This document shows positions 1 to 12,146 of a stretch of DNA of 64,000 nt, piece by piece (position 1 is the stretch's first letter; every line of letters starts with the position of its first letter). The notes beneath the pieces are model-generated. The model saw only the letters and a program-made list of their open reading frames with translations. It was not told where the DNA came from and did no database searches. This DNA comes from Tessaracoccus antarcticus (GTDB lineage Bacteria; Actinomycetota; Actinomycetes; Propionibacteriales; Propionibacteriaceae). The DNA is taken from assembly GCF_003688855.1 (NCBI RefSeq), contig NZ_REFW01000004.1, forward strand, positions 186,001 to 250,000. Reading direction: 5' to 3'. Both the position numbers and the translations under genes were made by a program.

Positions 1-1755
<1,755 letters not shown>

Positions 1756-2118
1756 GGGGGGTCGGCGCGGCGCCTGCGAGGGCGCTGTGCCGGGTGTCGA
1801 CCGGGTCGGTGAAGCTGATTTGGCGTCGAGGGGAGGGCATGCAAGAATAAGCAGGTTGCTCCGCAGGGGGCTGGTCCGTCGTGGACGCCGACTTTCGAGT
1901 CCAAGCGTCGCGTGTGGGCCGCCACCTCAGACGGGGTCGAGCAGATTGCACAGCGCGAATCATGGCATTCCGCAGGGAGAAATCCCTCGGAAAATCGGGA
2001 TTCGCGCAAGGGAACTGACACGACACTCCCGACCTCGGGGGTCGGAGCAACCAGGGTTGCCAGCCCTATTGCTGGCACGACCGAAGATAGCCATAGGGAC
2101 GAAGAGTGAGGACAAACT
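1756..2118 (+). promoter_or_regulatory. lacZ-rpsJ intergenic region: S10 operon promoter and structured leader
   Basis: This 363-base gap holds a plausible sigma-70-like promoter, TTGGCG (1820-1825), 17 bases, AAGAAT (1843-1848). Transcription from it would give an untranslated leader of about 265 bases. Three inverted repeats lie in that leader: AATCCC/GGGATT at 1981-2002, GCAAC/GTTGC at 2047-2060 and GCCAGC/GCTGGC at 2059-2076. The last two share bases and could be mutually exclusive. S10 operons are autoregulated through their leader in other bacteria; whether this leader does the same is inference. Confidence 0.4.
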
Positions 2119-2430
2119 GTGGCGGGACAAAAGATCCGCATCAGGCTGCGGGCATATGACCATGAGGTCATCGACAGCTCGGCGCGCAAAATCGTCGACA
2201 CCGTGACCCGTACGGGTGCGAAGGTGGCCGGGCCTGTGCCGCTGCCGACGGAGAAGAACGTGTACTGCGTCATCCGTTCGCCCCACAAGTACAAGGACAG
2301 CCGCGAGCATTTCGAGATGCGGACGCACAAGCGCCTCATCGACATCCTCGACCCCACCCCGAAGACGGTTGACTCGCTGATGCGCCTCGACCTGCCGGCT
2401 GGTGTCGACATCGAGATCAAGCTTCCGTGA
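2119..2430 (+). CDS. rpsJ: 30S ribosomal protein S10
   Basis: S10 (103 aa) is a component of the 30S head and, as NusE, part of antitermination complexes. The protein begins [16 protein letters not shown], typical of actinobacterial S10, and has the usual length. The start is GTG at 2119, with a GAGGA-type ribosome binding site about 9 bases upstream. It is the first gene of an eleven-gene operon running to rpsQ. Its stop is followed by rplC after 14 bases. Confidence 0.97.
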   Translation: MAGQKIRIRLRAYDHEVIDSSARKIVDTVTRTGAKVAGPVPLPTEKNVYCVIRSPHKYKDSREHFEMRTHKRLIDILDPTPKTVDSLMRLDLPAGVDIEIKLP

Positions 2431-2444
2431 GGGAATTGACCATC

Positions 2445-3101
2445 ATGAACCAGAGAATCGTCAAGGGCATCCTGGGCACCAAGCTCGGCATGACCCAGCT
2501 GTGGGACGACAACAACAAGGTGGTCCCCGTCACCGTCATCCAGGCCGGCCCGTGTGTTGTCACACAGGTCCGCACGCCCGAGATCGACGGCTACAACGCC
2601 GTCCAGCTCGGTTTCGGTGCGATCAAGGCCAAGAAGGTCACCCAGCCTGCGGCTGGACACTTCGCCAAGGCTGACGTCACCCCGCGCAAGCACCTGCTGG
2701 AGCTGCGCACCGCCAACGCCACCGAGTACACGCTCGGCCAGGAGCTGACGGCTGAGACCTTCGCCGACGGCGACGTGGTCGACGTCACCGGCACCAGCAA
2801 GGGCAAGGGCACCGCCGGCGTCATGAAGCGCCACGGCTTCCACGGTCTGCGCGCCTCGCACGGTGTGCACCGCAAGCACCGCTCTCCGGGATCCATCGGC
2901 GGCTGCGCCACCCCCGGTCGCGTGTTCAAGGGCATGCGCATGGCAGGTCGCATGGGCAACGAGAAGGTGACGGTGCAGAATCTCATCATCCACGCCGTCG
3001 ACGCTGACCGCGGCCTTCTGCTGGTCCGCGGTGCAGTGCCCGGCAACAACGGGTCGCTCGTCGTCGTGCGCAGCGCAGCAAAGAAGGGTGTGCTCTCATG
3101 A
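2445..3101 (+). CDS. rplC: 50S ribosomal protein L3
   Basis: Early-assembly 23S rRNA binding protein near the peptidyl transferase centre, 218 aa. The frame is open from a GTG at 2427 that overlaps the rpsJ stop. I prefer ATG 2445 because [18 protein letters not shown] aligns with family N-termini and GAGGGA lies at a suitable distance upstream. The conserved loop [20 protein letters not shown] is present near residue 155. It overlaps rplD by 4 bases (ATGA), indicating translational coupling. Confidence 0.97.
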   Translation: MNQRIVKGILGTKLGMTQLWDDNNKVVPVTVIQAGPCVVTQVRTPEIDGYNAVQLGFGAIKAKKVTQPAAGHFAKADVTPRKHLLELRTANATEYTLGQELTAETFADGDVVDVTGTSKGKGTAGVMKRHGFHGLRASHGVHRKHRSPGSIGGCATPGRVFKGMRMAGRMGNEKVTVQNLIIHAVDADRGLLLVRGAVPGNNGSLVVVRSAAKKGVLS

Positions 3102-3808
3102 GTGACGCACGTGTCGTCGACGTCATCGACGCCCAGGGCAAGAAGACCGGTCAGGCCGAACTCCCCTCGGAGATGTTCGACGTCCAGACCAACGTTCCGC
3201 TGATCCACCAGGTCGTCACGGCGCAGCTCGCAGCTGCACGCCAGGGCACCCACGCCACGAAGACCCGCGCAATGGTCCGTGGTGGTGGCAAGAAGCCATG
3301 GCGCCAGAAGGGCACCGGTCGTGCCCGTCACGGCTCCACCCGTTCACCCATCTGGGTTGGCGGTGGCATCTCCCACGGCCCGCAGCCGCGTGACTACTCG
3401 CAGCGCACGCCCAAGAAGATGATTGCAGCCGCCCTCCGTGGTGCGCTCTCCGACAGGGCCCGCGACGGCCAGGTCCACATCATCTCCGAGATCGTGACGG
3501 GGGAGACCCCCTCCACCAAGGCTGCTCTCGCCACGCTGTCGACCATCGCAGACCTGAACAAGGTTCTTGTCGTGCTGGACCGCTACGAGGACATCGCGTG
3601 GCTCAGCCTCCGCAACGTCCCCCAGGTTCATGCGCTTGCCGTCGACCAGCTGAACACATACGACGTGCTCGTCAACGACGCGGTCATCTTCACCTCCGCA
3701 GCACTGGACACCTTCGTCGGTGGCCACGGTTCCTTCGGTGTTGAAGTTGTCGCCACCGAGTCGGAGGCCGCTCAACTGGCCGCCGAGAACGAGGAGGACT
3801 CGAAGTGA
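3098..3808 (+). CDS. rplD: 50S ribosomal protein L4
   Basis: L4 (236 aa) lines the peptide exit tunnel and in some bacteria represses the S10 operon. The long internal loop is visible as [21 protein letters not shown] (residues about 59-79), followed by [15 protein letters not shown]. The start ATG overlaps the rplC stop and the stop overlaps the GTG start of rplW. It has an acidic C-terminal tail (AAENEEDSK), a little longer than in enterobacteria and common in Actinobacteria. Confidence 0.97.
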   Translation: MSDARVVDVIDAQGKKTGQAELPSEMFDVQTNVPLIHQVVTAQLAAARQGTHATKTRAMVRGGGKKPWRQKGTGRARHGSTRSPIWVGGGISHGPQPRDYSQRTPKKMIAAALRGALSDRARDGQVHIISEIVTGETPSTKAALATLSTIADLNKVLVVLDRYEDIAWLSLRNVPQVHALAVDQLNTYDVLVNDAVIFTSAALDTFVGGHGSFGVEVVATESEAAQLAAENEEDSK

Positions 3809-4113
3809 ACAACTTCAAGATTCGCGACCACCGCGACGTGATCCTGCGCCCCGTCGTCAGCGAGAAGAGCTACAACCTCCTCGACGAGGGCAAGTACACG
3901 TTCGTTGTCTCGCCCGACGCGAACAAGACTGAGATCAAGATTGCCATTGAGGCGATCTTCAAGGTCAAGGTCACCTCGGTCAACACCCTCAACCGTGAGG
4001 GCAAGACCCGTCGCACGCGCTTCGGCATCGGCAAGAAGGCCAACACCAAGCGTGCCATCGTGACCGTCGCTGACGGCGATCGCATCGACATCTTTGCCGG
4101 CCAGGGCGACTGA
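3805..4113 (+). CDS. rplW: 50S ribosomal protein L23
   Basis: L23 (102 aa) lies at the tunnel exit and docks trigger factor and SRP. The motif [13 protein letters not shown] near the N-terminus and the basic extended loop [22 protein letters not shown] are diagnostic. The start is GTG ([11 protein letters not shown]) overlapping the rplD stop. A 33-base gap with an AAAGGACTG-like ribosome binding site precedes rplB. Confidence 0.96.
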   Translation: MNNFKIRDHRDVILRPVVSEKSYNLLDEGKYTFVVSPDANKTEIKIAIEAIFKVKVTSVNTLNREGKTRRTRFGIGKKANTKRAIVTVADGDRIDIFAGQGD

Positions 4114-4146
4114 CGGCGTCGAGAAGCAAAGGACTGAAATAACCTC

Positions 4147-4983
4147 ATGGGTATTCGCAAGTACAAGCCGACAACGCCGGGCCGTCGTGGCTCTAGCGTG
4201 TCCGACTTCGTCGAACTCACTCGTTCCACCCCCGAGAAGTCGCTCCTCGTTGCCAAGCCGAAGACCGGTGGCCGCAACAACACCGGGCGCATCACCACGC
4301 GCCACATCGGTGGCGGACACAAGCAGGCCTACCGCCTGATCGACTTCAAGCGCTACGACAAGGACGGCGTGCCGGCCAAGGTCGCTCATATTGAGTACGA
4401 CCCGAACCGCACCGCCCGCATCGCACTGCTCCACTACGCCGACGGTGAGAAGCGCTACATCATTGCGCCGAACAACCTGACGCAGGGCACTGTCATCTCT
4501 GCTGGCCTCGGCTCGGACATCAAGCCCGGCAACAACCTGGAGCTTCGCCAGATCCCGGTGGGCACCACGGTGCACGCCGTTGAGCTCCGCCCCGGTGGCG
4601 GCGCCAAGATGGGCCGCTCTGCTGGCGCATCGATCCAGCTGGTTGCCCGCGAAGGCAAGTACGCCACCCTGCGCATGCCCTCGGGCGAAATGCGTCTGGT
4701 GGACATCCGCTGCCGCGCAACCATTGGTTCTGTCGGCAACGCCGAACAGTCCAACATCAACTGGGGCAAGGCCGGCCGCAACCGCTGGAAGGGCATTCGC
4801 CCGACCGTCCGCGGTGTCGTCATGAACCCGGTCGACCACCCTCACGGTGGTGGCGAGGGCAAGACGTCCGGTGGACGTCACCCCGTGTCTCCATGGGGCA
4901 AGAAGGAGGGACGTACTCGCGACAAGAACAAGGCGAGCAGCCGTCTCATCGTCCGCCGTCGCAAGTCCGGCAAGAAGCGCTGA
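4147..4983 (+). CDS. rplB: 50S ribosomal protein L2
   Basis: Primary 23S rRNA binding protein needed for subunit association and peptidyl transferase activity; 278 aa, normal length. It begins [18 protein letters not shown]. The C-terminal signature [15 protein letters not shown] contains the conserved histidine implicated in peptidyl transferase function. Followed after 18 bases by rpsS within the S10 operon. Confidence 0.98.
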   Translation: MGIRKYKPTTPGRRGSSVSDFVELTRSTPEKSLLVAKPKTGGRNNTGRITTRHIGGGHKQAYRLIDFKRYDKDGVPAKVAHIEYDPNRTARIALLHYADGEKRYIIAPNNLTQGTVISAGLGSDIKPGNNLELRQIPVGTTVHAVELRPGGGAKMGRSAGASIQLVAREGKYATLRMPSGEMRLVDIRCRATIGSVGNAEQSNINWGKAGRNRWKGIRPTVRGVVMNPVDHPHGGGEGKTSGGRHPVSPWGKKEGRTRDKNKASSRLIVRRRKSGKKR

Positions 4984-5001
4984 TAGGGAGCCTGAGAGAA
5001 C

Positions 5002-5283
5002 ATGCCACGCAGTCTTAAGAAGGGCCCCTTCGTCGACGACCACCTCCAAAAAAAGGTGGACGTGCAGAACGAAAAGGGCACCAAGAACGTGATCAAGACC
5101 TGGTCGCGCCGCTCGATGATCATTCCGGACATGCTCGGGCACACGCTCGCGGTCCACGATGGTCGCAAGCACATCCCTGTCTTCGTCACCGAGGCGATGA
5201 TCGGACACAAGCTGGGCGAGTTCGCCCCCACACGTACCTTCCGGGGTCACGTGAAGGACGACAAGAAGGCCCGCCGCCGCTGA
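5002..5283 (+). CDS. rpsS: 30S ribosomal protein S19
   Basis: S19 (93 aa) sits in the 30S head with S13 and contacts the A-site finger bridge. It starts [15 protein letters not shown] and contains [17 protein letters not shown], both conserved. The tail KDDKKARRR is basic. ATG 5002 has a GGAGCC-type site about 13 bases upstream. It lies in the S10 operon between L2 and L22. Confidence 0.97.
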   Translation: MPRSLKKGPFVDDHLQKKVDVQNEKGTKNVIKTWSRRSMIIPDMLGHTLAVHDGRKHIPVFVTEAMIGHKLGEFAPTRTFRGHVKDDKKARRR

Positions 5284-5312
5284 GGCGAGCAGAAAAGGAT
5301 GAGGATTAACCA

Positions 5313-5714
5313 ATGAGCAACGAGAACGGCAACAGCCGTCGTCGAGAGGCCCTGCTCGGGGATCGTCCTGGCTCGTACGCCATCGCGCGGCACGTCCGGA
5401 TGAGCTCGACCAAGGTCCGTCGCGTCATCGATCTTGTCCGCGGCATGCCCGTGGGCGAGGCGCTTGTCGCCCTGAAGTTCGCCCCCCAGGCAGCTTCCGA
5501 GCCCGTCTACAAGGTGGTGGCCTCTGCTGTCGCCAATGCCGAGGACACCGAGGACTTGCGCAGCGCTGACCTGTACATCTCCCAGGCGTTCGTCGACGAG
5601 GGTGTGACGCTCAAGCGCATTCGCCCTCGCGCCAAGGGTTCCGCAAGCCAGATCCTGAAGCGTGGCGCCCACATCACCGTGGTCGTCGAACCCCGTGTGC
5701 AGAAGGGAGCCTGA
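5313..5714 (+). CDS. rplV: 50S ribosomal protein L22
   Basis: L22 (133 aa) binds 23S rRNA and forms part of the exit tunnel constriction with L4. Recognised from the [19 protein letters not shown] segment and the C-terminal tunnel loop [20 protein letters not shown]. An N-terminal extension of about 20 residues ([15 protein letters not shown]) precedes the conserved part; similar extensions occur in Actinobacteria. It is two bases upstream of rpsC. Confidence 0.97.
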   Translation: MSNENGNSRRREALLGDRPGSYAIARHVRMSSTKVRRVIDLVRGMPVGEALVALKFAPQAASEPVYKVVASAVANAEDTEDLRSADLYISQAFVDEGVTLKRIRPRAKGSASQILKRGAHITVVVEPRVQKGA

Positions 5715-5716
5715 CA

Positions 5717-6532
5717 ATGGGCCAAAAGATCAACCCGATTGGCTTCCGCCTCGGGATCACCACCGACCACACCACGCGCTGGTACGCCGAGAAGCAGTAT
5801 GCGGAGTACGTGGCAGAGGATGTCAAGATCCGCCAGTGGCTGACCAAGAACCTCGAGCGGGCTGGCATCAGCTCCATCGAGCTTGAGCGCCGCTCCGAGC
5901 GAATCACCATCTTCCTGCACGCTGCGCGTCCGGGCATCGTCATCGGCCGTAACGGCGCCGAGGCGGAGCGCGTGCGCACCGAGCTGGAGAAGATTTCCGG
6001 CAAGCAGGTGCAGCTGAACATTCTCGAGGTCAAGAACCCCGAGATCGATGCACAGCTGGTTGCCCAGGGTGTTGCGGAGCAGCTCGGCGCTCGCGTCGCG
6101 TTCCGTCGCGCCATGCGCAAGGCGCAGCAGACAGCCATGCGTTCCGGCGCACAGGGCATCAAGATCAAGTGCTCCGGCCGTCTTGGCGGCGCCGAGATGT
6201 CGCGCTCCGAGGGTTACCGCGAGGGCCGCGTGCCCCTGCACACCCTGCGTGCCGACATCGACTACGGCTTCTTCGAGGCCCGCACCACATTCGGCCGTAT
6301 TGGCGTGAAGGTGTGGATCTACAAGGGTGACGTGACCGGAACCCGTGCGGAGCGCGCTGCCCAGAAGGCCGCACGCAACGCTGCCCCAGGTGGCCGCCAG
6401 CGTCCGGGCCGTCGTCCGGCACGCGGGGAGGGTCGTGGGGATCGTCCCGAGCGCGGTGGCGGACGCCGTCGCACCGATGCAGCCCAGGCTCCGGCTGAGG
6501 CTGCTCCCGCAACCGAGAACGCAGGAGCCTAG
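5717..6532 (+). CDS. rpsC: 30S ribosomal protein S3
   Basis: S3 (271 aa) lines the mRNA entry channel and has helicase activity with S4 and S5. It begins [15 protein letters not shown]. The KH domain is visible around residues 65-110, with the GxxG loop [10 protein letters not shown]. The C-terminal 55 residues form a low-complexity Arg/Pro/Ala/Glu tail typical of high-GC Gram-positives. It lies tightly between rplV and rplP. Confidence 0.97.
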   Translation: MGQKINPIGFRLGITTDHTTRWYAEKQYAEYVAEDVKIRQWLTKNLERAGISSIELERRSERITIFLHAARPGIVIGRNGAEAERVRTELEKISGKQVQLNILEVKNPEIDAQLVAQGVAEQLGARVAFRRAMRKAQQTAMRSGAQGIKIKCSGRLGGAEMSRSEGYREGRVPLHTLRADIDYGFFEARTTFGRIGVKVWIYKGDVTGTRAERAAQKAARNAAPGGRQRPGRRPARGEGRGDRPERGGGRRRTDAAQAPAEAAPATENAGA

Positions 6533-6534
6533 TC

Positions 6535-6954
6535 ATGCTGATTCCTCGTCGCGTCAAGTTCCGTAAGCAACATCGCCCCGATCGCACGGGCATGGCCAAG
6601 GGCGGCACCAAGCTCGCCTTCGGTGAATACGGCATCCAGGCGCTGGAGTCCTCCTACCTGACGAACCGTCAGATTGAGGCTGCACGTATTGCCATGACCC
6701 GTCACATCAAGCGTGGCGGCAAGGTCTGGATCAACGTGTACCCGGACCGCCCGCTCACGAAGAAGCCTGCCGAAACCCGCATGGGTTCCGGTAAGGGTTC
6801 TCCCGAGTGGTGGATCGCCAACATCAAGCCCGGACGCGTGTTGTTCGAGCTCTCCGGTGTGCCGGAGGACATTGCCCGCGAGGCATTGCGTCTCGCTATC
6901 CACAAGCTGCCCTTCAAGGCACGCTTCATCAAGCGCGAAGCAGGTGAAATCTGA
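6535..6954 (+). CDS. rplP: 50S ribosomal protein L16
   Basis: L16 (139 aa) organises the A-site and the tRNA elbow region of 23S rRNA. It begins [16 protein letters not shown] and carries the glycine-rich motif [20 protein letters not shown], including the conserved arginine that is hydroxylated in some bacteria. Its stop overlaps the ATG of rpmC by one base. Confidence 0.97.
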   Translation: MLIPRRVKFRKQHRPDRTGMAKGGTKLAFGEYGIQALESSYLTNRQIEAARIAMTRHIKRGGKVWINVYPDRPLTKKPAETRMGSGKGSPEWWIANIKPGRVLFELSGVPEDIAREALRLAIHKLPFKARFIKREAGEI

Positions 6955-7187
6955 TGAGCAAGGTCGTTTCCGCCCACGAGCTGCGTGGCCTGTCACGTGA
7001 CCAGCTCAACGCCAAGGTGGTCGAACTGAAGGAAGAACTCTTCGGCCTCCGTTTCCAGGCGGCCACGGGTCAGCTGGAGACCCACGGTCGGCTGCGCGCC
7101 GTCCGTAAGGACATTGCCCGCATCTACACCGTGCTGCAGGAGCGCAACCTCGGCATCGTTGACGAGCCCGCGGTTGAGGAGAAGTGA
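6954..7187 (+). CDS. rpmC: 50S ribosomal protein L29
   Basis: Small exit-tunnel-rim protein (77 aa) neighbouring L23 and the trigger factor docking site. Recognised from [27 protein letters not shown] and the helical pair ending in [18 protein letters not shown]. It overlaps rplP by one base and ends 2 bases before the preferred rpsQ start. Confidence 0.95.
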   Translation: MSKVVSAHELRGLSRDQLNAKVVELKEELFGLRFQAATGQLETHGRLRAVRKDIARIYTVLQERNLGIVDEPAVEEK

Positions 7188-7189
7188 AC

Positions 7190-7489
7190 ATGAGCGAAGA
7201 AACCACTGACCAGACGTTGGCCGAGCCCCAGGGCGAGGATCGCGGTCGCCGCAAGGTGCTGCAGGGCGTCGTTGTGTCCGACAAGATGGACAAGACCATC
7301 GTCGTCCTCGTCGAGGATCGGGTGAAGCACCCGCTCTACGGCAAGGTCATGACGAAGTCGACGCGGCTGAAGGCCCACGACGAGGAGAACTCCGCCCTCA
7401 CCGGCGACCGTGTCCGCGTCATGGAGACCCGTCCGCTGTCCGCCACGAAGCGTTGGCGCCTCATCGAGGTCATCGAGCGCGCCAAGTAG
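7190..7489 (+). CDS. rpsQ: 30S ribosomal protein S17
   Basis: Primary 16S rRNA binder with an OB fold, 99 aa. The conserved region runs from [19 protein letters not shown] to the C-terminus. About 20 acidic residues precede it, an actinobacterial habit. A GTG at 7184 overlapping the rpmC stop is possible, but ATG 7190 has GAGGAGAAG at ideal spacing and is preferred. It is the last gene before a strong terminator. Confidence 0.95.
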   Translation: MSEETTDQTLAEPQGEDRGRRKVLQGVVVSDKMDKTIVVLVEDRVKHPLYGKVMTKSTRLKAHDEENSALTGDRVRVMETRPLSATKRWRLIEVIERAK

Positions 7490-7510
7490 GCACTCGCTGC
7501 ACGCCACAAC

Positions 7511-7540
7511 GGCCCGTCTTCCCCTCGGGGGAGGCGGGCT
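7511..7540 (+). terminator. Terminator hairpin after rpsQ
   Basis: GGCCCGTCTTCCCC (7511-7524) pairs with GGGGGAGGCGGGCT (7527-7540) with G-U pairs, giving a stem of about 13 bp and a tiny loop, followed by GTTGTCGTG. It separates the S10 operon from the spc operon. Confidence 0.75.
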
Positions 7541-7838
7541 GTTGTCGTGCGTGGACCCGCGGGGGCTTCAGGAAGGTTCCGAGGGGCCGTTGGTGGCTCG
7601 CTGGTGCACTGATGGGAGACGCTCACTGGGCGACGATTTCACGCTGGCGCATGACGTGCTATACGCTTGCAAAGTTGTTCTGGGTCTGTGCCCGCGTGCT
7701 TTGTGTGCGTGGGGACCTTTCCCGGACAGCAGAACCCCGCGGCCTCTGGGCCCTGGGCGCCTCCTGGCAAAATCCAGGGGGACCATCGAAGTTCCGGTTC
7801 AGGCCTGACAAGGGAACCAGCCGGACGAAGGAGAACAA
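7541..7838 (+). promoter_or_regulatory. Promoter region of the rplN (spc) operon
   Basis: No gene is seen in the 349-base gap 7490-7838. After the terminator, TTCACG (7638-7643), a 16-base spacer and TATACG (7660-7665) form the best promoter. It gives a leader of about 165 bases ending in GAAGGAGAACAA before rplN. No strong leader hairpin was recognised. Confidence 0.45.
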
Positions 7839-8207
7839 ATGATCCAGCAGGAGTCGCGGCTTAAAGTCGCCGACAACACTGGTGCCAAGGAAATCTTGTG
7901 CATCCGTGTTCTCGGTGGCTCGAAGCGTCGCTACGCCTTTCTCGGTGACACCATCGTCGCCACGGTCAAGGACGCGATCCCCGGCGGCAACGTCAAAAAG
8001 GGTGACATCGTCAAGGCCGTCATTGTGCGTAGTACCAAGGAACGTCGCCGTGCCGACGGGTCCTACATCAAGTTTGACGAGAACGCCGCCGTCATCCTGA
8101 AGACCGACGGGGAGCCCCGCGGCACCCGCATCTTCGGCCCGGTGGCCCGTGAACTGCGTGAGAAGAAGTACATGCGCATCGTCTCGCTCGCACCGGAGGT
8201 GATCTGA
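7839..8207 (+). CDS. rplN: 50S ribosomal protein L14
   Basis: L14 (122 aa) forms intersubunit bridge B5 and binds the silencing factor RsfS. It starts [18 protein letters not shown] and has a family-normal length. The site AAGGAG is 7 bases upstream. First gene of the spc operon; rplX follows after one base. Confidence 0.98.
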   Translation: MIQQESRLKVADNTGAKEILCIRVLGGSKRRYAFLGDTIVATVKDAIPGGNVKKGDIVKAVIVRSTKERRRADGSYIKFDENAAVILKTDGEPRGTRIFGPVARELREKKYMRIVSLAPEVI

Positions 8208-8208
8208 C

Positions 8209-8580
8209 ATGGCAGGTCTTCGCGTGAAGAAGGGTGACCGCGTCAAGGTCATCGCAGGCAAGGACAAGGGCACGATCGGTGAGATCATCGCCGTGTTCAT
8301 CGAGCAGGAGCGCGTCATCGTCGAGGGCGTGAACCTCATGAAGCGTCACCGCCGCGAGTCCCAGGGCGCCGGCGGCCGTCGCATCGAGGGCGGCATCATC
8401 ACCGCCGAGGCCCCCATCCACGTTTCCAACGTGCAGCTCGTCACCAAGGTCGACGGCGCTGACGTGGTGACCCGCGTCGGCTTCGAGCGCGTCGAGGTCA
8501 TGAAGAAGCGTGCCGACGGCACCGAGTACAAGGCGTTCCGCTCGCAGCGTGTCGCCCGCAAGACCGGGAAGGAGATCTGA
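8209..8580 (+). CDS. rplX: 50S ribosomal protein L24
   Basis: Assembly-initiating 23S rRNA binder, 123 aa, with an N-terminal KOW motif: [21 protein letters not shown] (residues about 3-23). The stop codon overlaps the ATG of rplE by one base, so translation is probably coupled. Confidence 0.97.
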   Translation: MAGLRVKKGDRVKVIAGKDKGTIGEIIAVFIEQERVIVEGVNLMKRHRRESQGAGGRRIEGGIITAEAPIHVSNVQLVTKVDGADVVTRVGFERVEVMKKRADGTEYKAFRSQRVARKTGKEI

Positions 8581-9227
8581 TGAGCACCGAGACAGTGGAG
8601 ACCACCCACGTGGAAACCGGCGACATCCCGCGCCTCAAGCAGCGCTACCGCGCCGAGATCACTCAGGCACTGCAGGACGAGTTCAACTACGACAACGTCA
8701 TGCAGATCCCCGGGCTCGTGAAGATCGTCGTGAACATGGGTGTCGGCGAGGCAGCTCGCGACTCCAAGATCATCGACGGCGCCGTCCGCGACCTCACCGC
8801 CATCACCGGCCAGAAGCCGTCCGTGACGAAGGCCCGCAAGTCGATCGCCCAGTTCAAGCTCCGTGAGTTCCAGCCCATCGGCTGCCACGTCACGCTGCGC
8901 GGCGACCGCATGTGGGAGTTCGCGGACCGTCTGCTGACCCTGGCACTGCCCCGAATCCGCGACTTCCGCGGGCTCAACGGCCGCCAGTTCGACGGCAATG
9001 GCAACTACACCTTCGGTCTCAACGAGCAGGTCATGTTCCTCGAGATCGACCAGGACAAGATCGATCGTGTGCGCGGTATGGACATCACGTTCGTCACCTC
9101 GGCTGCCAACGACGTGGAGGGCAAGGCGCTGCTGAAGCACCTGGGCTTCCCGTTCAAGGCTGTTGATGACCCGAAGAAGGCCAAGGCCAAGCGCGGTCCG
9201 GCGTTCTACGCCAAGAAGAAGAAGTGA
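8580..9227 (+). CDS. rplE: 50S ribosomal protein L5
   Basis: L5 (215 aa) binds 5S rRNA and contacts P-site tRNA. Conserved blocks include [20 protein letters not shown] and [21 protein letters not shown]. The N-terminal 15 residues and the Lys/Ala-rich tail ([17 protein letters not shown]) extend beyond the enterobacterial length. Confidence 0.97.
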   Translation: MSTETVETTHVETGDIPRLKQRYRAEITQALQDEFNYDNVMQIPGLVKIVVNMGVGEAARDSKIIDGAVRDLTAITGQKPSVTKARKSIAQFKLREFQPIGCHVTLRGDRMWEFADRLLTLALPRIRDFRGLNGRQFDGNGNYTFGLNEQVMFLEIDQDKIDRVRGMDITFVTSAANDVEGKALLKHLGFPFKAVDDPKKAKAKRGPAFYAKKKK

Positions 9228-9235
9228 GCTGAGTA

Positions 9236-9421
9236 ATGGCAAAGACAGCACTCAAGGTCAAGCAGGCCCGCAAGCCCAAGTTCGGTGTGCGCGCCTACTC
9301 CCGTTGCACGCGTTGCGGTCGGCCCAGGTCGGTGTACCGCAAGTTTGGTGTGTGCCGCATCTGCCTGCGCGAGCTGGCACACGCCGGCGAGCTGCCCGGC
9401 ATCACCAAGTCGTCCTGGTGA
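9236..9421 (+). CDS. rpsZ: 30S ribosomal protein S14, zinc-binding type
   Basis: This is the 61-aa type Z form of S14. Four cysteines in two CxxC pairs (CTRC near residue 23 and CRIC near residue 39) form the zinc ribbon. Zinc-independent paralogues are longer and lack them, so this organism uses the zinc form here. Located between L5 and S8 as usual. Confidence 0.97.
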   Translation: MAKTALKVKQARKPKFGVRAYSRCTRCGRPRSVYRKFGVCRICLRELAHAGELPGITKSSW

Positions 9422-9500
9422 CCTCGAACTCCCCAACTTTGAACAAACGCGCGTCAGGTCCTGAACAAGGAAACCGACGCGAGAAAGAGGCTCAACAGCC

Positions 9501-9905
9501 ATGACAATGACTGACCCGATTGCAGACATGCTCACGCGTCTGCGCAACGCCAATCAGGCGTACCTGGAAACGACGGCCATGCCGTCGTCCAAGATCAAGG
9601 TGGGCATCGCGGAGATCCTGAAGGCTCAGGGCTACATCCAGAGCTTCGAACTGGCAGATGTTGAAGGCCAGGTCGGCAAGACCCTCACGCTCACACTGAA
9701 GTACGGCGAATCGCGCGAGCGTTCCATCGCCGGCCTTCGCCGCATCAGCAAGCCGGGGCTCCGCGTGTACGCCAAGGCGAACTCGCTGCCCAAGGTGCTT
9801 GGCGGTCTCGGTGTTGCCATCATCTCCACCTCGCACGGTCTGCTGACTGACAAGCAGGCCAACGCCAAGTCCGTGGGCGGCGAAGTCCTCGCCTACGTCT
9901 GGTGA
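9501..9905 (+). CDS. rpsH: 30S ribosomal protein S8
   Basis: Central-domain 16S rRNA binder, 134 aa; in E. coli it is the spc operon translational repressor. It begins [19 protein letters not shown] and ends [10 protein letters not shown] second in-frame ATG at 9507 could be used, giving 132 aa. The C-terminal [12 protein letters not shown] motif is conserved. Confidence 0.97.
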   Translation: MTMTDPIADMLTRLRNANQAYLETTAMPSSKIKVGIAEILKAQGYIQSFELADVEGQVGKTLTLTLKYGESRERSIAGLRRISKPGLRVYAKANSLPKVLGGLGVAIISTSHGLLTDKQANAKSVGGEVLAYVW

Positions 9906-9935
9906 CCCGGACCAACTGAGAAGGAGAATAGATAA

Positions 9936-10478
9936 ATGTCACGCATTGGCAGGCTCCCGATCACGGTTCCGTCCGGGGTCGAGGTCACACTCAATGGCCA
10001 GCAGGTCGACGTCAAGGGCCCCAAGGGCCTCCTGACGCTCACCGTCGCTGAGCCCCTCACCGTCACCAAGAACGAAGATGGCGAAGTACAGGTTTCCCGG
10101 CCCAACGACGAGCGTCAGAACCGCTCGCTCCACGGCCTGACCCGCACGCTCGTGTCCAACATGGTCGTCGGTGTCACCGAGGGCTACGAAAAGAAGCTCG
10201 AGATCGTCGGCGTTGGTTACCGTGTGATCTCCAAGGGTCCGAAGCAGCTCGAGTTCGCTCTCGGTTTCTCGCACCCGGTGATCATCAACGCTCCCGAGGG
10301 TGTCACGTTCACCGTCGAGTCGCCGACCCGTCTTTCGGTCGCTGGTATCGACAAGCAGTTGGTCGGGGAGACTGCGGCCAACATCCGCAAGCTCCGCAAG
10401 CCTGAGCCCTACAAGGGCAAGGGTGTCCGCTACGCGGGCGAGCAGGTCCGCCGCAAGGCCGGAAAGGCTGGTAAGTAA
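9936..10478 (+). CDS. rplF: 50S ribosomal protein L6
   Basis: L6 (180 aa) sits near the sarcin-ricin loop and the GTPase-associated centre. It has two repeated alpha/beta domains, begins [17 protein letters not shown] and ends in the signature [22 protein letters not shown]. Preceded by GAAGGAGAATA and overlapping rplR by one base. Confidence 0.98.
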   Translation: MSRIGRLPITVPSGVEVTLNGQQVDVKGPKGLLTLTVAEPLTVTKNEDGEVQVSRPNDERQNRSLHGLTRTLVSNMVVGVTEGYEKKLEIVGVGYRVISKGPKQLEFALGFSHPVIINAPEGVTFTVESPTRLSVAGIDKQLVGETAANIRKLRKPEPYKGKGVRYAGEQVRRKAGKAGK

Positions 10479-10861
10479 TGGCTATCTCGCTGGGGGCTCG
10501 CAAGGGTCTCGCACCCAAGAGCGCGTCGCGGGCTCGCCGCCAGCTCCGCGCCCGCAAGAAGATCAACGGTTCGGCCATGCGCCCCCGTCTGGTCGTCACC
10601 CGTTCCACGCGGCATCTGTTCGTCCAGGTCATCGACGACGTCCAGGGCCGCACGCTGGTGTCTGCCTCCACCATGGAGGCCGACCTTCGCGCAGTACAGG
10701 CCGACAAGTCGGGCAAGGCCCGTCAGGTTGGCTCCTTGATCGCGGAGCGTGCCAAGGCTGCAGGAATTGACCAGGTCGTCTTCGACCGTGCCGGCAACAA
10801 GTACCACGGCCGCATCGCGGCGCTCGCTGACGCGGCGCGCGAAGCTGGTCTGGACTTCTAA
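10478..10861 (+). CDS. rplR: 50S ribosomal protein L18
   Basis: 5S rRNA-binding protein of the central protuberance, 127 aa. It has a basic N-terminal tail ([22 protein letters not shown]) and the conserved end [20 protein letters not shown]. The start overlaps the L6 stop. Confidence 0.97.
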   Translation: MAISLGARKGLAPKSASRARRQLRARKKINGSAMRPRLVVTRSTRHLFVQVIDDVQGRTLVSASTMEADLRAVQADKSGKARQVGSLIAERAKAAGIDQVVFDRAGNKYHGRIAALADAAREAGLDF

Positions 10862-10887
10862 CAAACGACGAAAGGAAGGGCAACACG

Positions 10888-11496
10888 ATGAGTGAAACCC
10901 AGCAGCGCGGCGCAGGCCGTGCAGGCGGTGAGCGTCGTGGCCGTGACGATCGTCGTGGCCAGGCTCGCCAAGAAGAGAAGAACCAGTACCTCGAGCGCGT
11001 GGTTGCCATCAACCGCGTGGCCAAGGTCGTCCAGGGCGGTCGCCGCTTCAGCTTCACGGCGCTCGTCGTCGTGGGCGACGGCGAAGGCATGGTCGGCGTG
11101 GGGTACGGCAAGGCCAAGGAGGTGCCCGCGGCAATCGCCAAGGGTGTCGAGGAGGCGAAGAAGCACTTCTTCCGCGTCCCCATGGTCCAGAAGACCATCA
11201 CGCACCACGTACAGGGTGAGAAGGCAGGCGGCGTTGTGCTGCTGCGTCCCGCATCTCCCGGTACCGGTGTCATCGCCGGGGGCTCCGTTCGCGCGGTGCT
11301 TGAGTGCGCAGGCATCGGCGACGTGCTGTCGAAGTCGCTTGGCTCCGCCAACGCGATCAACGTCGTGCACGCCACCGTGGACGCGCTGAAGCAGCTCGAG
11401 ATGCCCGACGCCATTGCGCGCCGTCGTGGACTTCCCGTGGAAGACGTCGCCCCGGCGGCTCTGCTTCGTGCACTCAAGGAAGGGGCAACTTCCTGA
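10888..11496 (+). CDS. rpsE: 30S ribosomal protein S5
   Basis: S5 (202 aa) acts in decoding fidelity and mRNA helicase activity. The double-stranded-RNA-binding fold is seen from [18 protein letters not shown] (residue about 32), followed by [20 protein letters not shown]. There is an Arg/Gly-rich N-terminal extension of about 25 residues. Its stop overlaps the ATG of rpmD by one base. Confidence 0.97.
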   Translation: MSETQQRGAGRAGGERRGRDDRRGQARQEEKNQYLERVVAINRVAKVVQGGRRFSFTALVVVGDGEGMVGVGYGKAKEVPAAIAKGVEEAKKHFFRVPMVQKTITHHVQGEKAGGVVLLRPASPGTGVIAGGSVRAVLECAGIGDVLSKSLGSANAINVVHATVDALKQLEMPDAIARRRGLPVEDVAPAALLRALKEGATS

Positions 11497-11678
11497 TGGC
11501 TGAGTTGAAGATCACCCAGTTCAAGTCGGGGGTCGGCGGCAAGCAGAACCAGCGTGACACGTTGCGCACCCTCGGTCTCAGGCGCGTCGGTGCATCCGTC
11601 GTGCGTGAGGATCGTCCCGAGGTGCTCGGCATGATCAAGGCCGTCGCCCACCTTGTCACCGTGGAAGAGGTCAAGTAA
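11496..11678 (+). CDS. rpmD: 50S ribosomal protein L30
   Basis: Small 60-aa protein, [20 protein letters not shown] to LVTVEEVK. The core [21 protein letters not shown] contains the usual L30 features. ATG 11496 overlaps the rpsE stop, which fixes the start. rplO follows after 2 bases. Confidence 0.96.
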   Translation: MAELKITQFKSGVGGKQNQRDTLRTLGLRRVGASVVREDRPEVLGMIKAVAHLVTVEEVK

Positions 11679-11680
11679 CC

Positions 11681-12130
11681 ATGGCACTGAAAATTCATCA
11701 CCTGCGTCCCGCCCCCGGAGCCAAGACCGCCAAGACCCGTGTGGGTCGCGGTGAAGGTGGCAAGAGGGGTAAGACCGCTGGTCGCGGTACGAAGGGTACG
11801 GGCGCTCGCAAGAACGTTCCCGCAGCCTTCGAGGGTGGCCAGATGCCCATGCACATGAGGGTCCCGAAGCTGAAGGGGTTCAAGAACCCGTTCCGCGTCG
11901 AGTTCCAGGTCGTCAACGTGGGTCGCCTCGGGGAACTGTTCCCCCAGGGCGGCACCATCACCGTTGAGGATCTCATCGAGGCCGGCGCAGTGCGCGACGG
12001 CTCCCTCGTCAAGGTGCTCGGCAACGGCGACATCTCCGTGGCGTTGAACATCACCGCCCATGCCTTCTCCGCTTCCGCCAAGGCGAAGCTCGAAGAGGCC
12101 GGCGGCACGCTCACAGAGCTCGCTGCCTGA
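11681..12130 (+). CDS. rplO: 50S ribosomal protein L15
   Basis: Late-assembly 23S rRNA binder, 149 aa. The N-terminus is Gly/Lys/Arg-rich ([20 protein letters not shown]), followed by [20 protein letters not shown]. Followed by a terminator-like hairpin rather than by immediate secY translation. Confidence 0.97.
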   Translation: MALKIHHLRPAPGAKTAKTRVGRGEGGKRGKTAGRGTKGTGARKNVPAAFEGGQMPMHMRVPKLKGFKNPFRVEFQVVNVGRLGELFPQGGTITVEDLIEAGAVRDGSLVKVLGNGDISVALNITAHAFSASAKAKLEEAGGTLTELAA

Positions 12131-12146
12131 ACCAGCTGAACCATTG

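Noticed and set aside
3772-5313. 513-codon minus-strand frame under rplW, rplB and rpsS
   Set aside because: Antisense to three certain ribosomal genes with no recognisable domain.
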